Assembly: GCF_016862755.1 (NCBI RefSeq)
Contig: NZ_BONO01000001.1
Location: 186,001 to 250,000 of the forward strand
Reading direction: 5' to 3'
From: Cellulomonas pakistanensis
Lineage (GTDB): Bacteria; Actinomycetota; Actinomycetes; Actinomycetales; Cellulomonadaceae
Length of the DNA: 64,000 bases
Position numbers and translations under genes: made by a program. This document shows positions 1-7,747 of the stretch, in pieces (position 1 is the stretch's first letter; each line of letters begins with the position of its first letter). The notes under the pieces were generated by a model. The model was not told where the DNA came from and did no database searches. It saw only the letters and a program-made list of their open reading frames with translations.

Positions 1-243
1 GCGATGGCGAACGCCGGCCTGCGCCGCGACCCGGTCTCGGGCCAGGTGGGCGGCACGAACGGCTCCCAGTTCTTCATCACCGTGACCGAGACGCCGCACC
101 TCAACGGCAAGCACACGATCTTCGGCAAGGTCGTGGACGACGAGAGCCGCGCGGTCGTCGACGCGATCGCCACGACGCGCACCCGCCCGGGCGACCGTCC
201 GGTCGACGACGTCGTGATCGAGTCGGTCTCGTTCGAGTCCTGA
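1..243 (+). CDS. Peptidylprolyl isomerase (cyclophilin type), 3' part
   Basis: The last 80 codons of a cyclophilin-type peptidyl-prolyl cis-trans isomerase; the start lies outside the window. The visible part has the family signature around [11 protein letters not shown], then [12 protein letters not shown], both typical of the cyclophilin barrel. The enzyme speeds proline isomerisation during protein folding. No signal peptide can be judged because the N-terminus is missing. A rhomboid gene begins 8 nt after the stop, so the two are probably co-transcribed. A cyclophilin next to a rhomboid gene is familiar in origin-proximal actinobacterial DNA. Confidence 0.93.
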   Translation, partial: AMANAGLRRDPVSGQVGGTNGSQFFITVTETPHLNGKHTIFGKVVDDESRAVVDAIATTRTRPGDRPVDDVVIESVSFES

Positions 244-250
244 CGCCTCG

Positions 251-1102
251 ATGACCCAACCGCAGCCGGGCCCTGCCCCCACCCCGACCCCCGTCTGCCC
301 GCGGCACCCCGACCGCATCGCCTACGTGCGGTGCCAGCGGTGCGGCCGGCCGACGTGCCCGGAGTGCCAGCGCCCGGCTGCGGTCGGCATCCAGTGCGTC
401 GACTGCGTGCGGGAGGGCCAGCGCGCCCAGCGACCCGCGCGCACGGCGTTCGGCGGCCGCGTCACCGACGGCCGCCCGGTCGTCACCCTCACGCTCATCG
501 GCCTGTGCGTCCTCAGCTACGTGCTGCAGCTGACCACGGACCGGTGGACCTCCGAGCTCGCGTTCGCGCCGTTCATCGGCGAGACCGAGCCGTGGCGGTT
601 CCTCACCTCGGCGTTCCTGCACTCGCCGGGCAGCATCGTGCACATCGCGTTCAACATGATCGCGCTGTGGTCCGTCGGCCCGTTCCTCGAGGCCTCGCTC
701 GGCCGCTGGCGGTACCTCGCGCTGTACCTGCTCAGCGCGGTCGGCGGCTCGGTGATGTTCCTGCTGCTGGCGTCGCCGTTCGAGCAGTCCTGGTACACCG
801 CCCTGGTCGGCGCCTCGGGCGCCGTGTTCGGCCTGTTCGGCGCGGTGCTGGTCGTCCTGCGCCGCGTGGGCCGGTCCGCGGGCGGCATCGTCGCGGTCCT
901 CGTCATCAACGCCGTCCTCGGCTTCGTCCTCCCCGGGGTCGCCTGGCAGGCGCACCTCGGGGGCCTGGTCGTCGGGGCGGCCCTCGGAGCGGCGTTCGCC
1001 TACGCGCCGCGGGATCGGCGGACCGCGGTCGCCGTGGGTTCGTGCGTCGCGGCGCTGGTGCTGCTCGTCGGTGCGGCCCTGGTGACCTACGCGGGCGTCT
1101 GA
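251..1102 (+). CDS. Rhomboid family intramembrane serine protease
   Basis: 283-residue polytopic membrane protease. Residues about 15-60 carry paired cysteines and histidine (CPRHPDR, CQRCGRPTCPEC, CVDC), a B-box-like zinc-binding N-terminus often seen in actinobacterial rhomboids. The membrane domain follows with the conserved HIAFN helix, the serine motif GASGAVFG (Ser about 189) and the histidine in AHLGG (His about 235), which form the catalytic dyad. It would cleave single-pass membrane proteins within the bilayer; the substrate is unknown. The ATG at 251 lies 8 nt after the cyclophilin stop. Confidence 0.93.
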   Translation: MTQPQPGPAPTPTPVCPRHPDRIAYVRCQRCGRPTCPECQRPAAVGIQCVDCVREGQRAQRPARTAFGGRVTDGRPVVTLTLIGLCVLSYVLQLTTDRWTSELAFAPFIGETEPWRFLTSAFLHSPGSIVHIAFNMIALWSVGPFLEASLGRWRYLALYLLSAVGGSVMFLLLASPFEQSWYTALVGASGAVFGLFGAVLVVLRRVGRSAGGIVAVLVINAVLGFVLPGVAWQAHLGGLVVGAALGAAFAYAPRDRRTAVAVGSCVAALVLLVGAALVTYAGV

Positions 1103-1117
1103 CGCCGGTCCCCAGCG

Positions 1118-1236
1118 TTGCTCACAGGTGTGGAATTACACCGGTGTAGTTGTCCACAGGGTTGTGCACCGCTGGGGATACGGCCCGCGATCGCCCCGGC
1201 CGCCCGCGGGATCACCGGGGGACGGGCTGGGGACAA
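1118..1236. promoter_or_regulatory. Candidate DnaA-box cluster between convergent genes
   Basis: The 213-nt gap between the rhomboid gene and crgA holds one exact actinobacterial-type DnaA box, TTGTCCACA (1150-1158). Near matches are TTGCTCACA (1118-1126), TTGTGCACC (1162-1170) and, on the other strand, TTGTCCCCA (1228-1236). A perfect 12-bp palindrome, TACACCGGTGTA (1137-1148), abuts the exact box. Both flanking genes converge here, so the sites are unlikely to be promoter operators. A DnaA-titrating or replication-control role is inferred only from the motifs and the origin-like neighbourhood. No AT-rich unwinding region is visible. Confidence 0.4.
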
Positions 1237-1315
1237 CCGCCGCCGGCCTGGGGACGGAGTCCGCGGGGCGCGCATCCGGGCGGGACGACCCCGTCCGTCC
1301 GGAGCGCCGCGCCCG

Positions 1316-1564
1316 TCACTTCCAGCGGGTGGCCATCCCGAGCCCGACCAGCGCGAACGCGAAGCCCACCGCGAGGTTCCACGACCCGATGCCCGGGATC
1401 GGGTAGTCGAAGTTCGTGAGGTACGTGACGACGATCCACAGCAGCCCCGCGACCAGCAGGCCGATGAGCACCGGGACGAACCACGTCGGGTTGCCGACGC
1501 GCGCCGTCGAGCGCTCGGTGGGCGCGGTGTAGTGCGACTTCTGCCGCGTCCTGGACTTGGGCAC
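1316..1564 (-). CDS. crgA: Cell division protein CrgA
   Basis: 82-residue membrane protein of the CrgA family, a septum-associated factor that interacts with FtsZ, FtsQ, FtsI and wall-synthesis proteins in mycobacteria and streptomycetes. The basic N-terminus VPKSRTRQKSHYTAP is followed by two hydrophobic helices (about residues 30-48 and 60-78). The GTG start at 1564 is chosen because AGGAGC lies a few bases upstream and family members begin with this PKSR segment; the longer upstream reading is not family-like. It is divergent from the DUF881 gene, and the shared region around 1640-1670 should hold both promoters. Confidence 0.93.
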   Translation of the reverse strand: MPKSRTRQKSHYTAPTERSTARVGNPTWFVPVLIGLLVAGLLWIVVTYLTNFDYPIPGIGSWNLAVGFAFALVGLGMATRWK

Positions 1565-1680
1565 GGGATGCTCCTGACCTCGACCGTCTGGCTCGGCGGG
1601 TTCCGCCCGGCGCCGCGCTGCGGACGCGCGCACGGACCCGCGTGACGTGGCCTAGCGTAGTGGGGGGGAGACCGAGGGGG

Positions 1681-2622
1681 ATGAGCGTGCCCGAGCAGCA
1701 CCCTGAGCGCCGCGTCCACGGGGCGCACGCGGCGGACGGGCCGACCGGCCCCGAGCCCGCCGAGCCGTCCGCGCGCCTCCGCGCGGCACGGGAGCACGCG
1801 CAGCACCGCCTCGAGCGGCACCGGCGCGGCCGGGCGCTCCGCGGGACCCTGTCGATCGGCCTGGTCATGGCGCTGGCGGGGGCGCTGTTCACCGCGAACG
1901 CCCGGCTCGCCAGCGGCACGGACGAGCGTCAGCCGCAGGACCTCGCCGGGCTGCAGTCGAACGAGGACGCGCGCCGCGAGCGGCTCGCCGACCAGGTCGC
2001 CGACCTGCGGGCCGAGGTCGACGCGCTCACCCGCGCGCAGACCGACACCGTCGGCCTCGAGTGGCAGTCCGCCGGCGAGGCGTTCGACATCGCGTCCGGC
2101 AAGGTCGCGGTCAGCGGGACCGGGATCACCGTGAGCCTCGACGACGCGCCCGCCGACGGTCCGCGGCCGGCCGGCACCGGCCCCGACGACCTCGTCGTGC
2201 ACCAGCAGGACCTCCAGGCGGTCATCAACGCGCTGTGGGCCGGGGGAGCGGAGGCGATGGCGCTCATGGACCAGCGGGTCATCTCGACCTCCGCGTTCCA
2301 GTGCATCGGCAACGTGCTGTCGCTGCAGGGCCGCCGGTACTCGCCGCCCTACGTCGTCACCGTGGTCGGCGACCCCGCGGAGCTGCTCGCGGCCCTCGAC
2401 GCCGACCCCGCCGTGCGCGCGTACCGCTCCTGGGTGGACGCCGTGGGTCTCGGCTGGCAGGTGACCCGGCCGGACCAGGGGGTGCAGGTGCCCGCCTACG
2501 ATGGGTCCGTCGACATGCGGTACGCCAGCGTGCCGCCCGGCACGGAGGTCCTCCCCGGACTCGTCGCCGACGACAGCACCGCGACGAGCGCCGGCGTGCG
2601 CCGGGAGGACACCGAGGGATGA
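1681..2622 (+). CDS. DUF881 domain-containing membrane-anchored protein
   Basis: 313-residue protein with a charged cytoplasmic N-terminus, one transmembrane helix (GTLSIGLVMALAGALF, about residues 55-75), a short coiled region rich in Glu and Arg, and an extracytoplasmic DUF881 domain. Family-typical stretches include DDLVVHQQDLQAVINALWAGGAEAM as spaced motifs and QCIGNVLSLQGRRYSPPYVV. No biochemical role is known; such genes cluster with crgA and sortase genes near the chromosome origin. The ATG at 1681 follows a purine-rich GAGGGGG. The stop overlaps the sortase start (ATGA), so translation is likely coupled. Confidence 0.9.
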   Translation: MSVPEQHPERRVHGAHAADGPTGPEPAEPSARLRAAREHAQHRLERHRRGRALRGTLSIGLVMALAGALFTANARLASGTDERQPQDLAGLQSNEDARRERLADQVADLRAEVDALTRAQTDTVGLEWQSAGEAFDIASGKVAVSGTGITVSLDDAPADGPRPAGTGPDDLVVHQQDLQAVINALWAGGAEAMALMDQRVISTSAFQCIGNVLSLQGRRYSPPYVVTVVGDPAELLAALDADPAVRAYRSWVDAVGLGWQVTRPDQGVQVPAYDGSVDMRYASVPPGTEVLPGLVADDSTATSAGVRREDTEG

Positions 2623-3470
2623 GCGGCACCGACGTCACCTGGCCCGACCTGGGCGGGCGGGGCGACGGGTCCGGCGCGCCCGGCGCGGCCCCCGACGCCG
2701 GCGGGCGCCGCGCGACCCGGCGGCACCAGGCCGGCCGGCAGCCGTCCCGCGGGGGCGGCGTCGTGCTGGGCGCGGTCGGCGTGCTCGGCGAGCTGCTCAT
2801 CACCGCGGGTGTCCTGCTGCTGGCGTTCCTCGCGTGGCAGCTGTGGTGGACCGACGTCGAGGCGAACCGCGAGCAGGCCGCGCTGGTCCAGGAGCAGGGC
2901 TGGGACCGCCCGCTCGAGGCCCTGCAGGCGTCCGACGGCCCGGCGATCGTCACGCCCCGGTACGACGAGCCGCCCGTCATGGACGAGCCCGAGTACCTCA
3001 CCACGTTCGCGTCCATGCGGATCCCGCGCTGGGACGGCGAGCCGACGCGGACGATCACGCAGGGCACCGACCGGCCCAACGTGCTCAACCCGCTCGGCGT
3101 CGGGCACTACGAGGGCACCGCGATGCCCGGCGGGGTCGGCAACTTCTCGCTCGCCGCGCACCGCACGACCTACGGCAAGCCGTTCAACCGGATCGCGGAG
3201 CTCCAGGAGGGCGACCCGGTCGTGGTGTGGACCGAGGACACCTGGTACGTCTACCGGGTCACCTCGTCGCAGATCGTCATGCCGGACGACGTGCAGGTCA
3301 TCGCGCCGGTGCCGGACCAGCCGGGCGTCGAGCCGACCGAGCGGATGATCACCCTGACCACGTGCCACCCGATGTTCTCCGCGCGCGAGCGGTACATCGT
3401 GCACGGCGTCCTGGACTACTGGGCCCCCGTCTCCGAGGGCGTGCCCGCCGAGCTCGCGGAGGTCCCCTGA
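2619..3470 (+). CDS. Class E sortase
   Basis: 283-residue membrane-anchored transpeptidase. The N-terminal 50 residues are Gly/Arg-rich, followed by a transmembrane helix (about 52-72) and the sortase domain. Catalytic residues are visible: His in SLAAHRTTYGKPF, Cys about 249 in TLTTCHPMFS, and Arg in ARERYIVHG. Class E sortases of high-GC Gram-positive bacteria usually recognise LAXTG rather than LPXTG and attach surface proteins to the wall. A matching LAVTG protein is encoded at 41250-43565. Overlaps its neighbours on both sides, so it belongs to an operon with the DUF881 protein, a small membrane protein and PabA. Confidence 0.93.
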   Translation: MSGTDVTWPDLGGRGDGSGAPGAAPDAGGRRATRRHQAGRQPSRGGGVVLGAVGVLGELLITAGVLLLAFLAWQLWWTDVEANREQAALVQEQGWDRPLEALQASDGPAIVTPRYDEPPVMDEPEYLTTFASMRIPRWDGEPTRTITQGTDRPNVLNPLGVGHYEGTAMPGGVGNFSLAAHRTTYGKPFNRIAELQEGDPVVVWTEDTWYVYRVTSSQIVMPDDVQVIAPVPDQPGVEPTERMITLTTCHPMFSARERYIVHGVLDYWAPVSEGVPAELAEVP

Positions 3471-3631
3471 TGTACGGCTGGCTGTGGCGCCACCTGCCCG
3501 GTCCCGCCCTCGTGCGCGTCCTGCTGCTGCTCGTCCTCGCGGCGGCCGTCCTGGCCGCCTGCTTCGTGTGGGTGTTCCCCTGGATCGCCCCGTTCATGCC
3601 GTTCAACGACACCACCGTGGGGGAGGGCTGA
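3470..3631 (+). CDS. Small single-pass membrane protein
   Basis: 53-residue protein, MYGWLWRHLPGPALVRV then a strongly hydrophobic helix (about residues 17-40) and the tail PFMPFNDTTVGEG. The ATG overlaps the last base of the sortase stop codon, and the stop lies 2 nt before pabA, so it sits tightly in the operon. Similar short proteins occur between sortase and pabA in related actinobacteria; no function is known. An accessory role for the sortase is only a guess from position. Confidence 0.82.
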   Translation: MYGWLWRHLPGPALVRVLLLLVLAAAVLAACFVWVFPWIAPFMPFNDTTVGEG

Positions 3632-3633
3632 GG

Positions 3634-4257
3634 ATGAGCCGCATCCTGGTCGTCGACAACTACGACTCGTTCGTCTACACGATCGTCGGGTACCTGGACC
3701 AGCTCGGCGCCGAGACCGTCGTCGTGCGCAACGACGCCGTGCCGCCGGTGTCCGAGCGCGCGGGCTTCGACGGGGTCCTCGTGTCCCCGGGGCCCGGCAC
3801 GCCGGCGGAGGCCGGCGCGTCGATGCAGGTCATCCGCGACTGCGCCGAGTCGGGCACGCCGATGCTGGGGGTCTGCCTCGGGCACCAGGCGCTCGGCGAG
3901 GTGTTCGGCGGCACCGTCACGCACGCCCCCGAGCTCATGCACGGCAAGACGAGCCGGGTGTCGCACGACGGCGGCGGGGTGTTCGAGGGCCTGCCGACGC
4001 CGTTCACCGCGACCCGGTACCACTCGCTCGCGGTCGTGGACGACACGGTCTCCGCCGACCTCGAGGTCACCGCCCGGGCCAACGGGATCATCATGGGCCT
4101 CCAGCACCGGACGCTGCCGCTGCACGGCGTCCAGTTCCACCCGGAGTCCGTGCTGACCGAGGGCGGGCACCGGCTGCTGGCGAACTGGCTCGCCCTGACC
4201 GGCGAGCCGGACGCGGTCGCCCGCTCCGCGGGCCTCCACCCCCTCGTCCGCCCCTGA
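3634..4257 (+). CDS. pabA: Glutamine amidotransferase, aminodeoxychorismate/anthranilate synthase component II
   Basis: 207-residue class I glutamine amidotransferase. It supplies ammonia from glutamine to the chorismate-using partner, for p-aminobenzoate (folate) or anthranilate (tryptophan) synthesis. The N-terminal ILVVDNYDSFVY, the nucleophile motif GVCLGHQ (Cys about 81) and the HGVQFHPESVLTE motif with the catalytic His and Glu are intact. No synthase component I is adjacent, so PabA and TrpG cannot be separated by sequence alone; PabA is preferred because this location next to the sortase and pknB is conserved for that annotation. The start ATG follows an AGG 2 nt after the previous stop. 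Confidence 0.9.
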   Translation: MSRILVVDNYDSFVYTIVGYLDQLGAETVVVRNDAVPPVSERAGFDGVLVSPGPGTPAEAGASMQVIRDCAESGTPMLGVCLGHQALGEVFGGTVTHAPELMHGKTSRVSHDGGGVFEGLPTPFTATRYHSLAVVDDTVSADLEVTARANGIIMGLQHRTLPLHGVQFHPESVLTEGGHRLLANWLALTGEPDAVARSAGLHPLVRP

Positions 4258-4315
4258 CCGACCCGCGCGGGCGTGCGCCCCGCGGCCGGTGCGCCGCGGG
4301 CGGTGTTCGTCGGCC

Positions 4316-4379
4316 ACGTCGGTGGTTCGAGCCCGCTTCGGTGCATCGAGCTTCCGAACTCGCGCCGAACCACCGAAGG
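4316..4379. repeat. 64-nt palindromic element, copy 1 (A-B-B'-A')
   Basis: Four 9-nt units: A ACGTCGGTG (4316-4324), B GCTTCGGTG (4335-4343), B' TTCCGAACT (4352-4360) and A' CACCGAAGG (4371-4379). A and B are direct copies with a 19-nt period; A' and B' are in inverted orientation with the same period; the centre between B and B' is 8 nt. The layout 9-10-9-8-9-10-9 equals that of the copy at 5586, with the same unit family. B' is the least conserved unit. It lies in the 275-nt gap between pabA and the DUF559 gene, which holds no other recognisable feature besides the likely promoter of that gene. Confidence 0.75.
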
Positions 4380-4532
4380 CGCGCCGAGCTCGTGCGACCG
4401 GAGCCGGTTCCCAGAGTCCGTCGCGCGTGACGGCGCGCCGACGAACGCTCCACAGGCCCGCGCGCCCGATCCGGGCTGTCGGAGCTGGGGACGCCGCGGT
4501 GGTACGCGCGGCGGGTCGGCCAGCCTGAGGCG

Positions 4533-5573
4533 ATGCGCACGACGACGCGACCCCAGCCTGACCACTCCGACCCGCGAGAGCCCGACACGGGCCCTTCACC
4601 CGACCCCGAGCGGCGCAGGCAGGCTGACGCTCGGCCGCCTCGGCGTGCCTGGGCGCCGATCACGCGACCGGCGGTGCCGCGCGTGGTGCGCGCCGGCGAC
4701 CTGCCGGCCGACGAGCTGCGAGCACGGGTGAGGCGGCTCGAGCTGATCCGCGTCACGCGGGGGATCTACGTACCTCCCTCGACGGACGTGCGGCCCTGGG
4801 TCGTCGAGCAGCACCGCCTCCTGAGCCGCGCCGCTGCCGTGCACGCCCTGCGTTCCGGCCCGCACTGGTTCAGCCACGGGACGGCCGCGGTGCTCTGGGG
4901 ATGCGTGCTGACGACGATCCCCGCGGTCGTCGACGTCACGAGCACGGTTCGCCGCCGATCGGGAGGTCGTGGCCCCGGGGGCGTCAGGGACCACCTGTTC
5001 ATCGACCCACCCGGTCCCGCGCACGTGAGCGGGCACCTGGCGCTGCCGGTGACGTCGTTGGCCCGGACACTCGTCGACTGCGCCTCCTCCCTGCCACCGG
5101 CGGACGGGCTCGCGGTCGCCGACTCCGGGATGCGAGCCGGAGCCGACCCTGCCGAGGTCCGGCGCATCCTGGACGCCCGGGCTGGGTGTCGTGGCGTGCG
5201 CAGGGCCCGACGTGTGCTCGAGCTGGCGGACCCTCGCGCCGACTCCGCGGGCGAGTCGCGGCTGCGGTGGGTGCTGGCCTCGTCGGACCTCCCGCGCCCC
5301 GATCTCCAGGTGGGTGTGAGCACCCGGCTCGGGTGGCGTTGGGTGGACCTCGGCTGGAACGAGGTGCGCCTGGCGGTGGAGTTCGACGGCCGGGTGAAGT
5401 ACGGCACCGCTCAGCAGGAGGCGGCAGCGGCGTTCATGGCGGAGAAGCGCCGGCAGGAGGCGGTCGAGGAGGAGGGCTGGGTCGTCGTCCGGGTGACCTG
5501 GGCCGACCTCGATCATCCGGCGGAGGTGCTCGCACGGGTGCGCCGAGCCTGGCGCCGGGTGGAGCGGCGGTGA
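4533..5573 (+). CDS. AbiEi-like winged-helix / DUF559 endonuclease-like protein
   Basis: 346-residue protein. After a disordered, charged N-terminus, residues about 50-85 (VVRAGDLPADELRARV, LIRVTRGIYVPP) resemble the winged-helix domain of AbiEi-type antitoxins. The C-terminal 80 residues resemble the DUF559/Vsr-like PD-(D/E)XK nuclease fold: VEFDGRVKYG (Glu about 283, Asp 285, Lys 289) and EEEGWVVVRVTWADL. Such fusions are common and multicopy in actinobacteria; their function is not established, and catalysis is not proven. The gene splits the usual pabA/pknB convergence and is flanked at 4316 and 5586 by matching 64-nt palindromes, which suggests a mobile or self-contained unit. Confidence 0.8.
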   Translation: MRTTTRPQPDHSDPREPDTGPSPDPERRRQADARPPRRAWAPITRPAVPRVVRAGDLPADELRARVRRLELIRVTRGIYVPPSTDVRPWVVEQHRLLSRAAAVHALRSGPHWFSHGTAAVLWGCVLTTIPAVVDVTSTVRRRSGGRGPGGVRDHLFIDPPGPAHVSGHLALPVTSLARTLVDCASSLPPADGLAVADSGMRAGADPAEVRRILDARAGCRGVRRARRVLELADPRADSAGESRLRWVLASSDLPRPDLQVGVSTRLGWRWVDLGWNEVRLAVEFDGRVKYGTAQQEAAAAFMAEKRRQEAVEEEGWVVVRVTWADLDHPAEVLARVRRAWRRVERR

Positions 5574-5585
5574 CGCTCGGCGCCG

Positions 5586-5649
5586 ACGTCGGTGGTCTCC
5601 GGCGACTTCGGTGGTGCCACACACCGAAGTGAGCGGAAGACACCGAAGT
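5586..5649. repeat. 64-nt palindromic element, copy 2 (A-B-B'-A')
   Basis: Begins 12 nt after the DUF559 gene. Units are A ACGTCGGTG (5586-5594), B ACTTCGGTG (5605-5613), B' CACCGAAGT (5622-5630) and A' CACCGAAGT (5641-5649), with 19-nt periods on both sides and an 8-nt centre. B and B' are perfect inverted copies. The unit matches that of the copy at 4316, so the nuclease-like gene lies between two members of the same subfamily. There is no T-run, so it does not look like an ordinary intrinsic terminator; a separate strong hairpin follows at 5690. Confidence 0.82.
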
Positions 5650-5689
5650 GGGCGAGAGGGCGCACGCCGGGCGGGCGCGGCCCAGACGG

Positions 5690-5730
5690 CGCGAGGCCCC
5701 GGCCTCCCTCAGGAGGGCCGGGGCCTCGCG
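5690..5730 (-). terminator. Terminator hairpin of the pknB operon
   Basis: A perfect 15-bp inverted repeat (5690-5704 against 5716-5730, CGCGAGGCCCCGGCC arm) with an 11-nt loop, 19 nt beyond the pknB stop. No U-run follows, as is common in high-GC actinobacteria. It probably ends the minus-strand operon and could also block readthrough from the DUF559 gene. Confidence 0.8.
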
Positions 5731-5749
5731 CGTGCTGCGGTGCGGGGCG

Positions 5750-7747
5750 TCAGTCGCCCCCGCCGTTGCCGCCCTCGCCCGGGTTGCCGCCGCCCGTCGA
5801 GTTCGGGCCCGCGGACAGGGTCAGGGTCACGGTGGCGCCGATGTCGACGCGCTGACCCGGGCGCGGGTCGGACGACAGGACCGCGCCGGCCGGCTGGCTC
5901 GACGGCTCGTCCGACTGGACCGAGTTGACCTGCAGCCCGAGGGCCTGGAGCTGCGCCGTGGCGTCCGCCTCGGACTTGCCGACGATGTCGTTCGGGATCG
6001 TCACCGTGGTCGGCGCGGTCGCGACCGTGAGCGTGACCTGGGTGCCCTGCGGCACGACGCCCGGCGAGCGGTCCTGCCGGATGACCGTCCCGGCGGCGAC
6101 CTCCGCGCTCTCCTCCTGCTCGACGTTCGACGTCAGCCGCAGGTCGTTGAGCGCCTGCACGGCGGCGTCCCGGGTCTGGCCGGCGAGGTCGGGCAGCTGC
6201 ACGAGCCCCGACGACAGCACCAGCGTCACCGCGGAGCCCTCGGGGGCCGACTGCCCGGCGCCCGGCTCGGTGCCCAGCGCGCGGCCCTCGGGCTGCGCCG
6301 GGTTGTCGTCCTCACGGACGGTCCCGACCGTGAACCCGCGCTCCTCGAGCTGCGCGCGTGCCTGGTCCTGGGCGAGGCCGCTGACGTCGGGGATCTCGAC
6401 CGAGTTCGGGCCGGCGGACACGTACAGCGTGACGTCGGAGCCCTCCTCGGCCTCCTCGCCGCCGGCGGGGTCGGTGCGGGTGACGGTGCCCTCGGGCACG
6501 TCCGCGCTCGCCTCCGTCTGCCGGACGACCTCGAACCCGGCGCCGGTCAGCGCCGTCGTCGCCTCCGCCTCGGCCTGGCCGGCGACCGACGGGACCGGGA
6601 CCATCACGACGTCGGGCTCCCGGTCCTGCATGAGCAGCCAGATGATGCCGCCGACGGCCAGCGCCGCGACGACGCTCAGCGTGATCCACAGCCAGCGCTT
6701 GGACTTCTTCTCGTCCTCGGGGTCCTCGTCGCCCTGCGTCGGCAGCACCGACGTCCCGGGGCCGGTGGGGGCCCAGGCCGGCGCCTCGCCCGGCATGACC
6801 TGCGTCGCCGCGGGGTCCGGCGTCAGCACCTGGGTCGCGGCACCGGCACCGAGCGCGGCGGCGGCCACGGCGGGCGCCGAGACGGCCTGCCCGCGGGCGG
6901 CGGCCTCGAGGTCCGCGCGGAACTCGGCGGCGGACGAGTAGCGGGCGTCCCGCTCCTTCGCCAGCGCCTTGGCCGTGATGCGGTCGAGGACCTCGGGCAC
7001 GTCGGACGCGACCGACGACGGCGCCGGGGCGATCTCGCGCACGTGCTGGTAGGCGACGGCCACGGGGGAGTCGCCGATGAACGGGGGCCGGCCGGTCAGC
7101 AGCTCGAACAGCAGGCAGCCGGCGGAGTACAGGTCGGAGCGGGCGTCGACGGTCTCGCCGCGCGCCTGCTCCGGGGAGAGGTACTGCGCGGTGCCGATGA
7201 CGGCCTGGGTCTGCGTCATGGTGGCCGCGGAGTCGGCGACGGCGCGCGCGATGCCGAAGTCCATCACCTTGACCGCGCCGGTCGGCGTCAGCATGACGTT
7301 CGCCGGCTTGATGTCGCGGTGCACGATGCCGGCGTGGTGGGAGTACTCGAGCGCCGACAGCACGCCGGCGGTGATCTCGATGGCCTCCTCGATCGGCACG
7401 GCCTGGCCGTCGCGGAGGATGTCGCGGACCGTGTGGCCCTCGACGTACTCCATGACGATGAACGGCACGTGCGCGGTCGCGCCCGTCGGCTCGGTGTAGA
7501 CGTCCTCGCCGGTGTCGTACACGGCGACGATCGACGGGTGGTTGAGCCCCGCCGCCGCCTGCGCCTCCCGGCGGAACCGCGCCTGGAAGGACGGGTCCCG
7601 CGCGAGGTCGGAGCGCAGGATCTTGATCGCCACGGTGCGCCCGAGGCGCGCGTCGTGCCCGATGTGCACCTCGGCCATGCCACCGCGGCCGATGAGCTCA
7701 CCGACCTCGTACCGTCCGGCGAGGATCCGGGATCCGTCGTCCACCAC
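5750..7747 (-). CDS. pknB: Serine/threonine protein kinase PknB with PASTA domains
   Basis: 665-residue membrane kinase. The kinase domain spans about residues 12-270, with glycine loop IGRGGMAEV, Lys42, HRDIKPAN (Asp145) and DFG (163-165). A Pro/Ala-rich linker and a transmembrane helix (about 352-372, LWITLSVVAALAVGGIIWLL) follow, then four PASTA repeats to about residue 650 and a Gly/Asn-rich tail. PASTA domains bind muropeptides or lipid II, so this kinase would report cell-wall status. Starts with GTG sharing one base with the pknA stop. Last gene of the fhaA-pknB operon, ended by the hairpin at 5690. Confidence 0.96.
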   Translation of the reverse strand: MVDDGSRILAGRYEVGELIGRGGMAEVHIGHDARLGRTVAIKILRSDLARDPSFQARFRREAQAAAGLNHPSIVAVYDTGEDVYTEPTGATAHVPFIVMEYVEGHTVRDILRDGQAVPIEEAIEITAGVLSALEYSHHAGIVHRDIKPANVMLTPTGAVKVMDFGIARAVADSAATMTQTQAVIGTAQYLSPEQARGETVDARSDLYSAGCLLFELLTGRPPFIGDSPVAVAYQHVREIAPAPSSVASDVPEVLDRITAKALAKERDARYSSAAEFRADLEAAARGQAVSAPAVAAAALGAGAATQVLTPDPAATQVMPGEAPAWAPTGPGTSVLPTQGDEDPEDEKKSKRWLWITLSVVAALAVGGIIWLLMQDREPDVVMVPVPSVAGQAEAEATTALTGAGFEVVRQTEASADVPEGTVTRTDPAGGEEAEEGSDVTLYVSAGPNSVEIPDVSGLAQDQARAQLEERGFTVGTVREDDNPAQPEGRALGTEPGAGQSAPEGSAVTLVLSSGLVQLPDLAGQTRDAAVQALNDLRLTSNVEQEESAEVAAGTVIRQDRSPGVVPQGTQVTLTVATAPTTVTIPNDIVGKSEADATAQLQALGLQVNSVQSDEPSSQPAGAVLSSDPRPGQRVDIGATVTLTLSAGPNSTGGGNPGEGGNGGGD

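Noticed and set aside
1118..1236. The chromosome replication origin itself
   Set aside because: Only one exact DnaA box and no AT-rich unwinding stretch are visible, and dnaA and dnaN are not in the window. Only a weak DnaA-box cluster is kept.
5586..5649. The palindrome as an ordinary terminator of the DUF559 gene
   Set aside because: The four-unit order with fixed 19-nt period and matching copy upstream of the gene is not explained by a terminator, and no T-run follows. A terminating effect is still possible.
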